Of a stretch of 64,000 nucleotides of DNA, positions 33,757-42,506 are shown piece after piece; position 1 is the first letter of the stretch, and each line of letters opens with the position of its first letter. The DNA lies in contig JBCBSQ010000007.1 in the NCBI GenBank assembly GCA_039819085.1, forward strand, positions 70,192 through 134,191. The letters run 5' to 3'. Made by a program: the position numbers and the translations under genes. The DNA is from MED-G105 sp039819085. GTDB lineage: Bacteria > Pseudomonadota > Alphaproteobacteria > Caulobacterales > Parvularculaceae. The notes below the pieces were generated by a model that saw nothing but the letters and a program-made list of their open reading frames with translations, made no database searches and was not told the DNA's origin.

Positions 33757-35375
33757 GCGGCCGGGTCGTCGGGGAGCATCGCCCGCAAGGTCTCCAACCG
33801 GTCGGCCTCGCCGGCGGGCTTGTCCCAGCGGATGCGGCTGATCCGCGGAAACCGCATGGCGACGCCGGATTTGTGCCGGGCGCTGCGGTTGAGGCCTTCG
33901 AACGCGACTTCGAGGACGAGGCCGAAATCGGGCTCGGCGCGCACCTGCCTGACGGGACCGAAGCGGTCGGTGGTGTGCTCACGGACGAACTTGTCGAGCT
34001 GCTTCAGCTCTTCGTCCGTAAAGCCGAAATACGCCTTGCCCACGGGCGCCAGCGTTTCCTCCGCCGTCCAGACGCCGAACGTGTAGTCGGAATAGAATGA
34101 CGACCGCTTACCGTGGCCGCGCTGGGCGTACATGAGGACGGCGTCGATCAGGAACGGATCGCGCTTCCATTTCCACCATTCGCCTTTAGGCCGGCCGGGA
34201 ACGTAAGTCGACGCCCGGCGCTTCAGCATCAGGCCTTCGATCGCGTCGTCCGGCGGCGCGGCGCGGGCGGCGGCGAGGGCGTCCTTGTCGGCGAGGTCGA
34301 GGACGGGCGACAAGTCGATCCGCGCGCGCGGGCCGTCGGTAAACAGAGTTTCCAGCCTATCCCGCCTGGCCGCGAATGGCGCGGCGCGCAGGTCCTCGCC
34401 ATTGTGGCCGAGTAAATCATAAACGCGGATGAAGGCCGGGTGCGTCTCCAGCAGCTTCTTCGAGATGGTCTTGCGGTTGAGGCGCTTTTGCAGCTCCGCG
34501 AACGGACGGACGGCGAAAGGCGGCTGCGCCGGGTCGAAGACGAGGAGTTCGCCGTCCATCACGGCGTCAAGGTCGAGCGCGTCCAGAACATCCGGGAACG
34601 CCGCGCCGATGTCGTCGCCGGTGCGGGAGTAGAGCCTCCGAACGCCGCCCTCGCTGACCGCCTGAATGCGGATGCCGTCCCATTTCCACTCGGCGGCGAA
34701 GGCGGACGGGTCGAGCGCCTCCAGATCGCGGTCCTCCAGCGGGTGGGCGAGCATCACGGGCCGGAAATAACCGGGTTTTTCCGCGTCCGGTTTTTCTCCT
34801 TCACCTTCAAGCCAGGTGAAGAGATCCGTATACGGTATCTTAAGGCCATGCCAAAGCTCTTCAATTTCGGTGACCGGCTTGTCGCCGAACTGCGCAAGGG
34901 CGGTCTTTGCGAGCCGCGAGGAGACGCCGATGCGCAAGCCGCCGGTGACGAGTTTCAAAAGCGCCCAGCGGCCGGAGGCGTCCATGGCGTCGAGCCAGCC
35001 CGCGACGAGATTCGGGCCGTCGGCGCGCGAGGCGGCGCTCAGCGTTTCGACGATCTCGCCCAGCTCCGGGGCGCGGTTGGCGCGAAGTCCCTCGTTTTTG
35101 GGCCGTGACGGCCAGGCGAGGGAGATTGTCTCCGCAAGGTCGCCCACATAGTCATAAGAGAGATCGAACAGCGCTTCGTCCATGCGCTCATAGATGAGCG
35201 CGCGCAGCATGGCGGGCTTCACTGACCGGATTTCCAGATCGCGCGTGATGGCGGCGATGGCGTAGCCGCGGTCCGGGTCGGGCGTCGCGGCGAAGTAGTC
35301 CGTCAGGAGACGGATTTTGCCGTTCCGCTGCGGCGTCAGGACAAGGCGCTCTAGGAGGTCTGCGAAGGCTTGCAT
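33753..35375 (-). CDS. ATP-dependent DNA ligase, Lhr-associated (cisplatin-damage response) type
   Basis: A 540-residue ATP-dependent DNA ligase of the bacterial type that occurs with an Lhr-type helicase and a metallo-beta-lactamase exonuclease. The adenylation motif is EWKWDGIRIQ with the nucleophile Lys231; motif III (VMDGELLVFDP), motif IV (EGLMLKRRAS) and motif V (WWKWKRDP) follow, and the C-terminal OB domain ends near PRISRIRWDKP. The N-terminal ~200 residues are the DNA-binding domain. Such ligases seal nicks during repair of crosslink or oxidative damage. The gene is the last of a minus-strand run in this order: RND, LuxR, DUF4199, exonuclease, ligase; its stop overlaps that of a convergent gene by 4 bp. 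Confidence 0.93.
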   Translation of the reverse strand: MQAFADLLERLVLTPQRNGKIRLLTDYFAATPDPDRGYAIAAITRDLEIRSVKPAMLRALIYERMDEALFDLSYDYVGDLAETISLAWPSRPKNEGLRANRAPELGEIVETLSAASRADGPNLVAGWLDAMDASGRWALLKLVTGGLRIGVSSRLAKTALAQFGDKPVTEIEELWHGLKIPYTDLFTWLEGEGEKPDAEKPGYFRPVMLAHPLEDRDLEALDPSAFAAEWKWDGIRIQAVSEGGVRRLYSRTGDDIGAAFPDVLDALDLDAVMDGELLVFDPAQPPFAVRPFAELQKRLNRKTISKKLLETHPAFIRVYDLLGHNGEDLRAAPFAARRDRLETLFTDGPRARIDLSPVLDLADKDALAAARAAPPDDAIEGLMLKRRASTYVPGRPKGEWWKWKRDPFLIDAVLMYAQRGHGKRSSFYSDYTFGVWTAEETLAPVGKAYFGFTDEELKQLDKFVREHTTDRFGPVRQVRAEPDFGLVLEVAFEGLNRSARHKSGVAMRFPRISRIRWDKPAGEADRLETLRAMLPDDPAA

Positions 35376-35394
35376 GAAGCTAGGGTTTTCTCAT

Positions 35395-35457
35395 CGTCAT
35401 CCTGAACAAGTGTCGTAGACGCGCAAATTCTGGATCCTGACTTTCGTCAGGATGACG
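35395..35457. repeat. Nested inverted repeats between ligase and exonuclease
   Basis: An outer pair, CGTCATCCTGA (35395-35405) and TCAGGATGACG (35447-35457), encloses an inner hairpin ATCCTGAC-TTTC-GTCAGGAT (35434-35453) that shares its right arm, so the two folds compete. It fills the 100-bp gap between two minus-strand genes that otherwise would form one transcript. The design resembles the element at 16199-16287 but the sequence differs. Confidence 0.7.
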
Positions 35458-35475
35458 CCGCGTCGCGCCGCAACA

Positions 35476-36495
35476 TCAATCGTGCTCATCCTCATACCCC
35501 ACGAGCGAGAGCGGCCGCGCCTTGACGCCCTCCAGTTCGGCCCAGCGGGTGAGGGCGTCTTCCCGTCCATGAGTGATCCACAGCTCCTGAGGCTGAATAT
35601 CGCGCACGGTCTGCGTGAGCTCGTCCCAGTCAGCGTGGTCGGAGAGAATGAGCGGCAGTTCGACGCCGCGCTGGCGCGCGCGGGCGCGCACCCGCATCCA
35701 GCCGCTGGCGAATGACGCGACCGGGTCCGGGAACCGGCGCGCCCATTTGTCGGCGAAGGCCGAGGGCGGGCCGACGACGATCTTGCCGGCGAAGTCATGC
35801 TTTGCGCCCGCCTTCGATGAGATTGTCGCGGGCGCGAGGGGCCCGAGCGCGACGCCGAAACCTTCGTATAGATCGCAGAGCTTTTGCATCGCGCCATGGA
35901 TGAAGATCGTCTCGTCATAGCCGGCTTCGCGCAGGAGCCGGATGATCCGCTGCGCCTTGCCGAGGGCGTAGGCGCCCACAAGGTGCGTACGCTCCGGAAA
36001 CTGACGAACCGACGTCAGCAGCTTGTCGATCTCGCCGCGATCGTCCGGGTGCCGAAAGACGGGCAGGGCGAAGGTCGCCTCGGTGATGAAGACGTCGCAT
36101 GAGAGAACCTCGAAGCCGGCGCACGTGGGGTCGCGGCGGCGCTTGTAGTCGCCGGAGGCGATCAGGCGCTTGCCGGCGTGTTCTACGACCACTTGGGCGG
36201 AGCCGAGCACATGGCCCGCCGGGATGAGCGTCACGTCGACGCCATTGATGTTCGTCGCGGCCCCGAGCGCCGCCGTCTGGCGCGACGAGGTGAAATCTTC
36301 GCCATAGCGGGCGGCCATGATGGCGACGGTTTCCTCCGTCGCCAGCACGGCGCCATGGCCGGCGCGGGCGTGGTCGGCGTGGCCGTGGGTGACGACCGCC
36401 CGGTCGACCGGCCGGACCGGATCGATGAAGAAGTCGCCGGGCGGGCAGTAAAGGCCCTTCGGGCTGGGCCTGAGGATGTCGTCGAGGCGGGTCAC
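35476..36495 (-). CDS. Ligase-associated DNA exonuclease (metallo-beta-lactamase fold)
   Basis: A 339-residue metallo-beta-lactamase nuclease of the type linked to bacterial ATP-dependent ligases and related to SNM1/Artemis. The metal motif is VVTHGHADHARAGH (His37, His39, Asp41, His42); VTLIPAGHVLGSAQVVV and IASGDYKRRRDPTC follow, with the C-terminal beta-CASP-like segment ILSDHADWDEL (His). It is predicted to trim 5' or 3' ends before ligation. The gene lies 100 bp upstream of the ligase gene on the same strand, the two being separated by a hairpin element. Start ATG 36495. Confidence 0.9.
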   Translation of the reverse strand: MTRLDDILRPSPKGLYCPPGDFFIDPVRPVDRAVVTHGHADHARAGHGAVLATEETVAIMAARYGEDFTSSRQTAALGAATNINGVDVTLIPAGHVLGSAQVVVEHAGKRLIASGDYKRRRDPTCAGFEVLSCDVFITEATFALPVFRHPDDRGEIDKLLTSVRQFPERTHLVGAYALGKAQRIIRLLREAGYDETIFIHGAMQKLCDLYEGFGVALGPLAPATISSKAGAKHDFAGKIVVGPPSAFADKWARRFPDPVASFASGWMRVRARARQRGVELPLILSDHADWDELTQTVRDIQPQELWITHGREDALTRWAELEGVKARPLSLVGYEDEHD

Positions 36496-36542
36496 CGCCC
36501 CGACTTATGCGTTGCGCGCGGTTGTCGCCAGTGGTCGACCCG

Positions 36543-37070
36543 CTACGCCTTCGCCGGCATGAAGGTCCGGTTGCGCAGGAGCGCGGCGGAGACGAGCGAC
36601 ACAATGAGCCCGACGGGGAAGATCTCCAGGAACGTCATGGGCAGGCGCATCAGCGGATTGGCGTAGCTCGCCTTCATCTTCTCCATGTCGGCGATCAGCT
36701 TATCCAGGTCTTCGCCGGAAACGCCGGCGGCCTTCTTCTTCTCAATAATACCGGCGGCATAGTCGCCCATAAAGGCGTAGTCGGTGGCGGCGAGGTACGC
36801 CTCCCAGACGGCTACGTAGATGACGCCGGCGACAGCGGCGATCGCAAGCCCAGCGCCCAGCGCCTGCGCAAAACTGATGACCCCGCCGAGGTCCCTGTCG
36901 CGGTAGTTTTTGACGCCGATGAAGATCAGCGACAGGGCGACCAGCATGACGAGATAGCCGAACGCCTGGCTGCCCGTGTGGGCCCCGTCGCCGAGCCCCA
37001 AGCCGGCGATGATGACCGAGATGACGATCGCGCCGGCGATCCCGCCATAGATGAGTGCGATGCGAAGCAT
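36543..37070 (-). CDS. DUF4199 family membrane protein
   Basis: A 175-residue membrane protein of the DUF4199 family. Four hydrophobic segments are visible (about residues 1-20, 34-50, 60-88 and 145-165). A charged loop (residues ~105-135, KKKAAGVSGEDLDKLIADMEKMK broken in two by Asp/Glu) separates the last two. A strong AGGAGG-type ribosome site (accaaggagg) precedes ATG 37070. The family occurs widely, frequently next to LuxR-type helix-turn-helix genes as here; the role is unknown. A transport or stress-sensing function is only a guess. Confidence 0.8.
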   Translation of the reverse strand: MLRIALIYGGIAGAIVISVIIAGLGLGDGAHTGSQAFGYLVMLVALSLIFIGVKNYRDRDLGGVISFAQALGAGLAIAAVAGVIYVAVWEAYLAATDYAFMGDYAAGIIEKKKAAGVSGEDLDKLIADMEKMKASYANPLMRLPMTFLEIFPVGLIVSLVSAALLRNRTFMPAKA

Positions 37071-37185
37071 GGGAACCTCCTTGGTTGGGCGCATCCTATG
37101 CGCCAAACGGGGCCCGTTTTCTCAGGCCTTTGCCATCGCCCGAATGGGTGATTTCAATCATTTCAACCATTTAGCTGATCATTCT

Positions 37186-37635
37186 TCAGGGAATGAGTCG
37201 AAGTCGCCGCGCCGCGTCCACCGCTTCGGTCCGACGGCCAGCCTCAAGTTTGCGGTAAAGATTTGAAAGATGCGTTTTCACCGTATTAGGCGAAACGTCG
37301 AGCGTGCGGGCGATCTCCTTGTTGGCGCGCCCGGCGGCGAGCAGCTCCAGCACTTCAAGCTCGCGGGGCGACAGGCCGAGCGACCTGATCGCCGCGTCAT
37401 TGCGCTCGAAGGCGTCCGGCGTCGCGCGGCCCCGGGTCAGCCGCCAGCCGACGAACCCGCCGAGCCCGGCGAACGCCGCCGCCACGACGAGGAGATACGC
37501 CTCCGTCGAGAGCGATCGGGCCGCGTGGCGATAGTCGAGCTGTTCAAGGCCGAAGGCCGCGACCGCCAAGGCGATCGCCGAGGACAAGAGCGTCAGTCGC
37601 GTTGATGGCCGCCATCGATCCATCCGCCGGACCAT
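37186..37635 (-). CDS. Membrane-tethered LuxR-type regulator
   Basis: A 149-residue protein with two predicted membrane segments (about residues 12-32 and 45-65) followed by a LuxR/NarL-type helix-turn-helix (residues ~85-145: LSPRELEVLELLAAGRANKE, IARTLDVSPNTVKTHLSNLY). No receiver or ligand domain is present, so the membrane part is likely to do the sensing or to hold the protein at the membrane. It lies 115 bp upstream of the DUF4199 gene on the same strand. The start may be ATG 37635 or 37623; neither has a clear ribosome site. Confidence 0.85.
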   Translation of the reverse strand: MVRRMDRWRPSTRLTLLSSAIALAVAAFGLEQLDYRHAARSLSTEAYLLVVAAAFAGLGGFVGWRLTRGRATPDAFERNDAAIRSLGLSPRELEVLELLAAGRANKEIARTLDVSPNTVKTHLSNLYRKLEAGRRTEAVDAARRLRLIP

Positions 37636-37663
37636 AGCTTAAGAACTGCGGCGACGCGACGGC

Positions 37664-39952
37664 TCAGGGCGCTGCGGAAGCGGGCGCGCGCGACCTCCGG
37701 TCCCGCAACAAGATGAGGTTCGGCAGGACGATGAGGTCGAACGCCAGCGCCAACACGACGATCGCGGCGCTGCCGAGACCAAGCTCCTTCGTCACCTGGA
37801 ACCCTGACGCCGTCAGCGCGATGAACCCGATTGTGAGGGCGATTGACGAAGCGGTCATGGAAGAGCCGACATCCCGTATCGTCGCCGCGAGCGCTGCGCG
37901 CGGGTCGGCGCCATCTTCGCGGCGAAGCTTGTTGTAGCGGGAGATGAGCACCACCGTGTCATCGACGACGATCCCCAAGGTGACGGCGATGACGACGGAA
38001 GCGGCGATGCTGAAGTCGCCGATGAACCAGCCCCATACGCCGAAAACCAGGGCGATCGGCAGCGCATTCGCCAAAAACGCGAGCAGGGACAACCGCGCGT
38101 CCCTCAAAAGGATCGCCATCAACAGGGAGATGATGACGAGCGAAACTGCGATGCCGCCCGCCATTTCACGAAACAAGCTTTGCGACAGCCAGACCCCGAT
38201 GAAGTTCGCCCCAGCGCCAAGGTCGGCGTACAAGCCGTCGCCATTTTGCGAAAGCCAGCGTCGGAACGCCTCGTCGAAGTCCCGCAACTGAGCGGAATAG
38301 GGCGTCTGAAAGGCGACCGTAAGGCGGGAGGCGGAATAGTCCGTCGACAACTGATCCGACAGGAGAAAACCCGGCGGCAAGTTTAATTCGTATAGCAATA
38401 AAAACTGCGCGGCGCTGTCCTCGCTTGTCGGCAACGGGGCGTCGTCAAGCCGGTCGTTGTTGTTCTCCATCGCCGCATTGATGCGCCGGACGACGTCGGC
38501 GATATCGAGCGTGAAGCTCACATTCGGCTGGTCTTCGATCCAGGCGGTCAGCGCTTTCAGGTTTTCCAGATACGTCGGGTCAATCGCAGATGATCCGGGA
38601 GCGGCGGAGATTGTGTAGTCGACAAGCACGACTGGAATGCCGCGCGACTGAACGAAGTCTGACCCGGCGCGCGAGGGGAAGCTGCGGTCCACGAAGTTTA
38701 GCCAGCTCTCATTGAGCCGCAGATTGACGACGCCGGTCATCATGACCGCAAGGACAACCGACGCCGCCACCAGGGTGATGGTCTTGCGCAAGGACAGGAG
38801 GCTGACCGCGCCTTCGGACGCCAGCTTAAGGATTTGCCCGCCGACCGCTTCGCTCTCACGCCAGGATGCGCGGAGGCACCACGCCCGCACGATTGACAGA
38901 TGGCCAAGTGAAATCACCGGCAAGGCCACGAGGATCATTTCGCCGAACTGGCGGATCGGCGGCGAGGACGCGGCCAGCATCGATGCGAACCCGACAAAAG
39001 TGAAGATATTGGCGATCAGGACAGGGCCGAGGATCTCCGCCTCGACGAAACGCCACGCCGCCGCCGCTGATCCCGTTTCCAGAAAGCTGACGCGATGGAA
39101 ATGCAGGAGGTGCGCCGCGTTCGCGGTCGTGATGGCGAGGATGACAATGGGCGAAATGCCCGTCACCGGATTAAACTGATACCCGCGCCAGCTTGCGTAC
39201 CCACACGCGACGACGGTGGCCGCGCCGACAATCGCCGCCACGGGGACGAAGGCGGTCCATCGCCCCAGCATCACGCCGAGAAAGCAGAAGACGAGCGCCA
39301 GCGCGACCGGAGCGACAAAGACGGCGCTCCTGATCGTCGCGTCGCGGTAGGAGACCATGATCGGGACGTCGCCGGTGATATGGATCTCAACGTCGTGCGC
39401 GCGTTCGAAATCGCGCTTCAGGGCCCGCGCGGCGGCGTAGATCCGCGCTGACGCCTGTTTGTCGTCCTTATCAAGGTGAAAGGAGGCGTGCGCGATGGCG
39501 GTGCGGCCATCCGCCGACACGAGCCGCCCTACGATATTCGGTTCGTTGGCGATGATTTCGGCGACAGGTTTGCCGAACGCCGCTTCGATTTCCGAAGGGT
39601 CGTCGCCGATCTCAAAGACCGACAATTCGTCTTCGGCGCCGTGGAGGATCGGTTGATTTACCGCAGAGTCGACCCGCCGGACGTTCGGCAGTTTCCAGGC
39701 GGCCTCGGTCAGCTGATGAAGGCGGCTGAGGCCGTCGCCGCGCCAGACCGGCTCCGCCGAGTGCATTGCGATGACGATTGAGTCCATCGCGCCGAAGCGC
39801 TTTTCAAACTCATCCTTATTCTGAATATAAGGATCCTTGTCGCTGAAGAAGACGTAGGTGTCGGCCGCGATCTCGGCCTTGATCAGCCCGAGGCCCGCGA
39901 CGATGACAGCCGCCGCGATTAGTGGCGCGGCGAGCCGGCGGATGAGGTCCAT
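37664..39952 (-). CDS. RND/MMPL family exporter
   Basis: A 762-residue RND-superfamily permease of the MMPL/SSD type. An N-terminal membrane segment is followed by a periplasmic loop of ~200 residues, a block of five to six membrane segments with the SSD-like GDVPIMVSYRDATIRSAV, a second large loop, and a second membrane block containing TLGIVVDDTVVLISRYNK, where Asp-Asp is a probable proton-relay pair. Bacterial members move lipids, hopanoids or hydrophobic compounds outward. No membrane-fusion or outer-membrane partner is adjacent. I took ATG 39952 because GGGGAGA sits upstream and the protein then begins with a normal cytoplasmic tip; the frame runs further to 40069, overlapping the start of the helicase gene on the opposite strand. 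Confidence 0.88.
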   Translation of the reverse strand: MDLIRRLAAPLIAAAVIVAGLGLIKAEIAADTYVFFSDKDPYIQNKDEFEKRFGAMDSIVIAMHSAEPVWRGDGLSRLHQLTEAAWKLPNVRRVDSAVNQPILHGAEDELSVFEIGDDPSEIEAAFGKPVAEIIANEPNIVGRLVSADGRTAIAHASFHLDKDDKQASARIYAAARALKRDFERAHDVEIHITGDVPIMVSYRDATIRSAVFVAPVALALVFCFLGVMLGRWTAFVPVAAIVGAATVVACGYASWRGYQFNPVTGISPIVILAITTANAAHLLHFHRVSFLETGSAAAAWRFVEAEILGPVLIANIFTFVGFASMLAASSPPIRQFGEMILVALPVISLGHLSIVRAWCLRASWRESEAVGGQILKLASEGAVSLLSLRKTITLVAASVVLAVMMTGVVNLRLNESWLNFVDRSFPSRAGSDFVQSRGIPVVLVDYTISAAPGSSAIDPTYLENLKALTAWIEDQPNVSFTLDIADVVRRINAAMENNNDRLDDAPLPTSEDSAAQFLLLYELNLPPGFLLSDQLSTDYSASRLTVAFQTPYSAQLRDFDEAFRRWLSQNGDGLYADLGAGANFIGVWLSQSLFREMAGGIAVSLVIISLLMAILLRDARLSLLAFLANALPIALVFGVWGWFIGDFSIAASVVIAVTLGIVVDDTVVLISRYNKLRREDGADPRAALAATIRDVGSSMTASSIALTIGFIALTASGFQVTKELGLGSAAIVVLALAFDLIVLPNLILLRDRRSRAPASAAP

Positions 39953-40046
39953 GCGCGCTCTCCCCGATTGTCGCAAGGCATCTTTGGAATTGTGCCAACG
40001 GTCCATGACAGATTTAATGCAGTGACGTATGGCTGACTGAGGTCGA

Positions 40047-42488
40047 GTGGCCCTTCCAACTTCTTTCAATGAATGGTTCGAAGTTCGCGGCTGGACGCCG
40101 CGCGCGCATCAGCTTGAGTGCCTCGCCGCCGCGCAGACGAGCCGCTCGCATCTGCTGATCGCGCCCACCGGCGGCGGCAAGACGCTCGCAGGGTTCCTGC
40201 CGACGCTGGTCGACTTGTCAGAGGCCCGGTCGGCGGAGGAACGCGTCCACACGCTCTACATTTCTCCTTTGAAGGCGCTCGCCGTCGACATCGCGCGCAA
40301 TGTGGCGACGCCTATCGACGACATGGGGCTTCCCGTCCGGATCGAGACCCGCACCGGCGACACGCCGCCCGCGCGGCGACAGCGCCAGAAGGACCATCCG
40401 CCGGACATTCTCCTGACCACCCCGGAGCAGGTGTCCCTGATGCTGTCGCGGGAGGACGCGCGCGACCATTTCGCCGGGCTGAAGCGGGTCATCCTCGATG
40501 AGCTGCACGCCTTCGCCAACACCAAGCGAGGGCACCTGCTTGCGCTCTCCTTGTCCCGCCTGAAGACAATCGCGCCGGACGTGCGCCTTGCGGGTCTGTC
40601 GGCGACTGTGCCGGACCCGGAGGTTCTGCTCGACTATCTAACGCCGCCAAAGGGACGGGAGCGGCGCGCGCGGCTCATCCGGGCCGAAGGCGGCGCGACG
40701 GCGAACGTCTCGGTCCTGAATTCCGAGAACCGCATCCCCTGGTCGGGGCATTCAGCGCGCCATGCGTGGGACGAAGTCTACGACGCGATCAAGTCGTCCG
40801 GCCTGACGCTCGTCTTCGTCAACACCCGCAGCCAGGCGGAGATGACGTTTCAGGCGCTATGGCGGATGAACGACGACGCCCTGCCAATCGCGCTGCATCA
40901 TGGCTCGCTTGACGTCGCGCAGCGCCGCAAAGTGGAGGCGGCCATGGCGCGGGGCGAGTTACGCGCGGTCGTGTGCACCTCGACCCTCGACCTCGGCATC
41001 GATTGGGGCGACGTCGACCTCGTCATCCAGATCGGCGCGCCGAAGGGCGCGAGCCGGCTAACGCAACGCATCGGCCGCGCCAACCATCGGATGAACGAGC
41101 CGAGCCGCGCTTTGATGGTGCCCGATAACCGTTTCTCCGTGCTCGAATGCTTGGCGGCGAAAGACGCGATCGAGGAGGGGGCGCTGGACGGCGAGCCATG
41201 GCGCCAGGGCGCGCTCGACGTCCTCGCCCAGCACATCAGCGCAATGGCCTGCGCCGAACCCTTCCACGCCGATGATCTTTATGGGGAGGTGATCGCCGCC
41301 GCGCCCTATCATGACCTTTCGCGCGCGCGCTTTGACAAGACGCTGCAGTTCGTCGCCACCGGCGGCTACGCGCTGAAGTCGTACGACCGATACAAGCGGA
41401 TCGTGCAGGACCCGGACGGACGATATCGCGTCCGCAATGGCCGCTTCGCGCAGCAGCACCGCATGAACGCCGGCGTCATCGTGGAGTCCGCGTCGCTCAA
41501 TGTGCGGATCATGTCGGGAAAGGGCCCGAAGCGCGGCGTCGGCAGGAAACTCGGGACAATGGAGGAGTGGTACTTCGAAGGCCTGACGCCGGGCGATGCG
41601 TTCATGTTCGCAGGCGAGATCCTCCGCTTTGAAGGGATCGCCGGCATGGACGCGCTCGTCAGCCGCGCGCCGGGCGCCGAACCTCGTGTGCCGACCTGGG
41701 GCGGCGGCAGGTTTCCCTTGTCGTCTTTTTTGGCGGACCGCGTGCGCCGGATGATCCATGAGCCCGCCTACTGGCCGCATCTGCCGGACCCGATCCGTGA
41801 ATGGCTTGAGATCCAGAAGGCGCGTTCCGTCATTCCGAAAGCGGATGAACTCCTCGTGGAGACCTTTCCGAACGGCGACAAGCATTTCCTTGTCTGTTAT
41901 CCCTTCGACGGCATTCTCGCCCATCAGACGCTTGGCACACTGATCACGAAAAGGCTGGAGCGCGCGGGAGCGCAGCCCCTCGGCATGGTGGCGACGGAGT
42001 ATTCGTTGTCGGTCTGGGGACGCCGGGACATGGGGGGCATCGATATGGCCGGCCTCTTCGATGAGGATATGCTCGGCGACGATCTGGAAAGCTGGCTCGC
42101 CCAGTCGATCCTCATGAAGCGGACGTTCCGCAATTGCGCCGTGATCGCGGGGCTCGTGGAGCGTCGGCATCCGGGAGCGGAGAAATCCGGCCGGCAGGTG
42201 ACGTTCTCCTCCGACCTCATTTTCGATGTCCTGAAAGAGCACGAGCCCGATCATATTCTCCTGGAGGCCGCCTGGGCGGACGCCGCTGGCGGCTATCTCG
42301 ACATCGCGCGGCTTCAGGCGGTGCTGGCGCGGGTCAAGGGCCGGATCGTCCACCAGCGCCTGCCGCGCGTTTCGCCGCTCGCCGTGCCGGTGATGATGGA
42401 GATCAACAAGGACCCGGTTCTCGGCGAGGCGCGCGAAGAAATGCTGCGCGAGAGCGCTGACGAGCTGGTGAAAGAGGCGATGAGGTAA
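40047..42488 (+). CDS. Lhr-type DEXH helicase, ligase-associated
   Basis: An 813-residue superfamily 2 helicase of the ligase-associated Lhr-core type. Q-like motif at the N-terminus, Walker A APTGGGKTLAGF at residues 39-50, motif Ia YISPLKALAVD, DEXH box ILDELHAF, motif III LSATVP, and motif VI TQRIGRANHRM. The C-terminal ~350 residues contain the winged-helix and Lhr-specific beta region. The start is a GTG (40047) with a GAGGT sequence close before it. Known relatives work in DNA damage repair together with the ligase and nuclease found 3.5 kb upstream, on the opposite strand; the fourth partner, the phosphoesterase PdeM, is not seen in this window. Confidence 0.92.
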   Translation: MALPTSFNEWFEVRGWTPRAHQLECLAAAQTSRSHLLIAPTGGGKTLAGFLPTLVDLSEARSAEERVHTLYISPLKALAVDIARNVATPIDDMGLPVRIETRTGDTPPARRQRQKDHPPDILLTTPEQVSLMLSREDARDHFAGLKRVILDELHAFANTKRGHLLALSLSRLKTIAPDVRLAGLSATVPDPEVLLDYLTPPKGRERRARLIRAEGGATANVSVLNSENRIPWSGHSARHAWDEVYDAIKSSGLTLVFVNTRSQAEMTFQALWRMNDDALPIALHHGSLDVAQRRKVEAAMARGELRAVVCTSTLDLGIDWGDVDLVIQIGAPKGASRLTQRIGRANHRMNEPSRALMVPDNRFSVLECLAAKDAIEEGALDGEPWRQGALDVLAQHISAMACAEPFHADDLYGEVIAAAPYHDLSRARFDKTLQFVATGGYALKSYDRYKRIVQDPDGRYRVRNGRFAQQHRMNAGVIVESASLNVRIMSGKGPKRGVGRKLGTMEEWYFEGLTPGDAFMFAGEILRFEGIAGMDALVSRAPGAEPRVPTWGGGRFPLSSFLADRVRRMIHEPAYWPHLPDPIREWLEIQKARSVIPKADELLVETFPNGDKHFLVCYPFDGILAHQTLGTLITKRLERAGAQPLGMVATEYSLSVWGRRDMGGIDMAGLFDEDMLGDDLESWLAQSILMKRTFRNCAVIAGLVERRHPGAEKSGRQVTFSSDLIFDVLKEHEPDHILLEAAWADAAGGYLDIARLQAVLARVKGRIVHQRLPRVSPLAVPVMMEINKDPVLGEAREEMLRESADELVKEAMR

Positions 42489-42506
42489 GGCCAAGGGCCG
42501 CAGGCG

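Noticed and set aside
41058..42494. A 478-codon open frame opposite the Lhr-type helicase gene
   Set aside because: Antisense by-product of codon bias; it has no family character and lies entirely inside a conserved gene.
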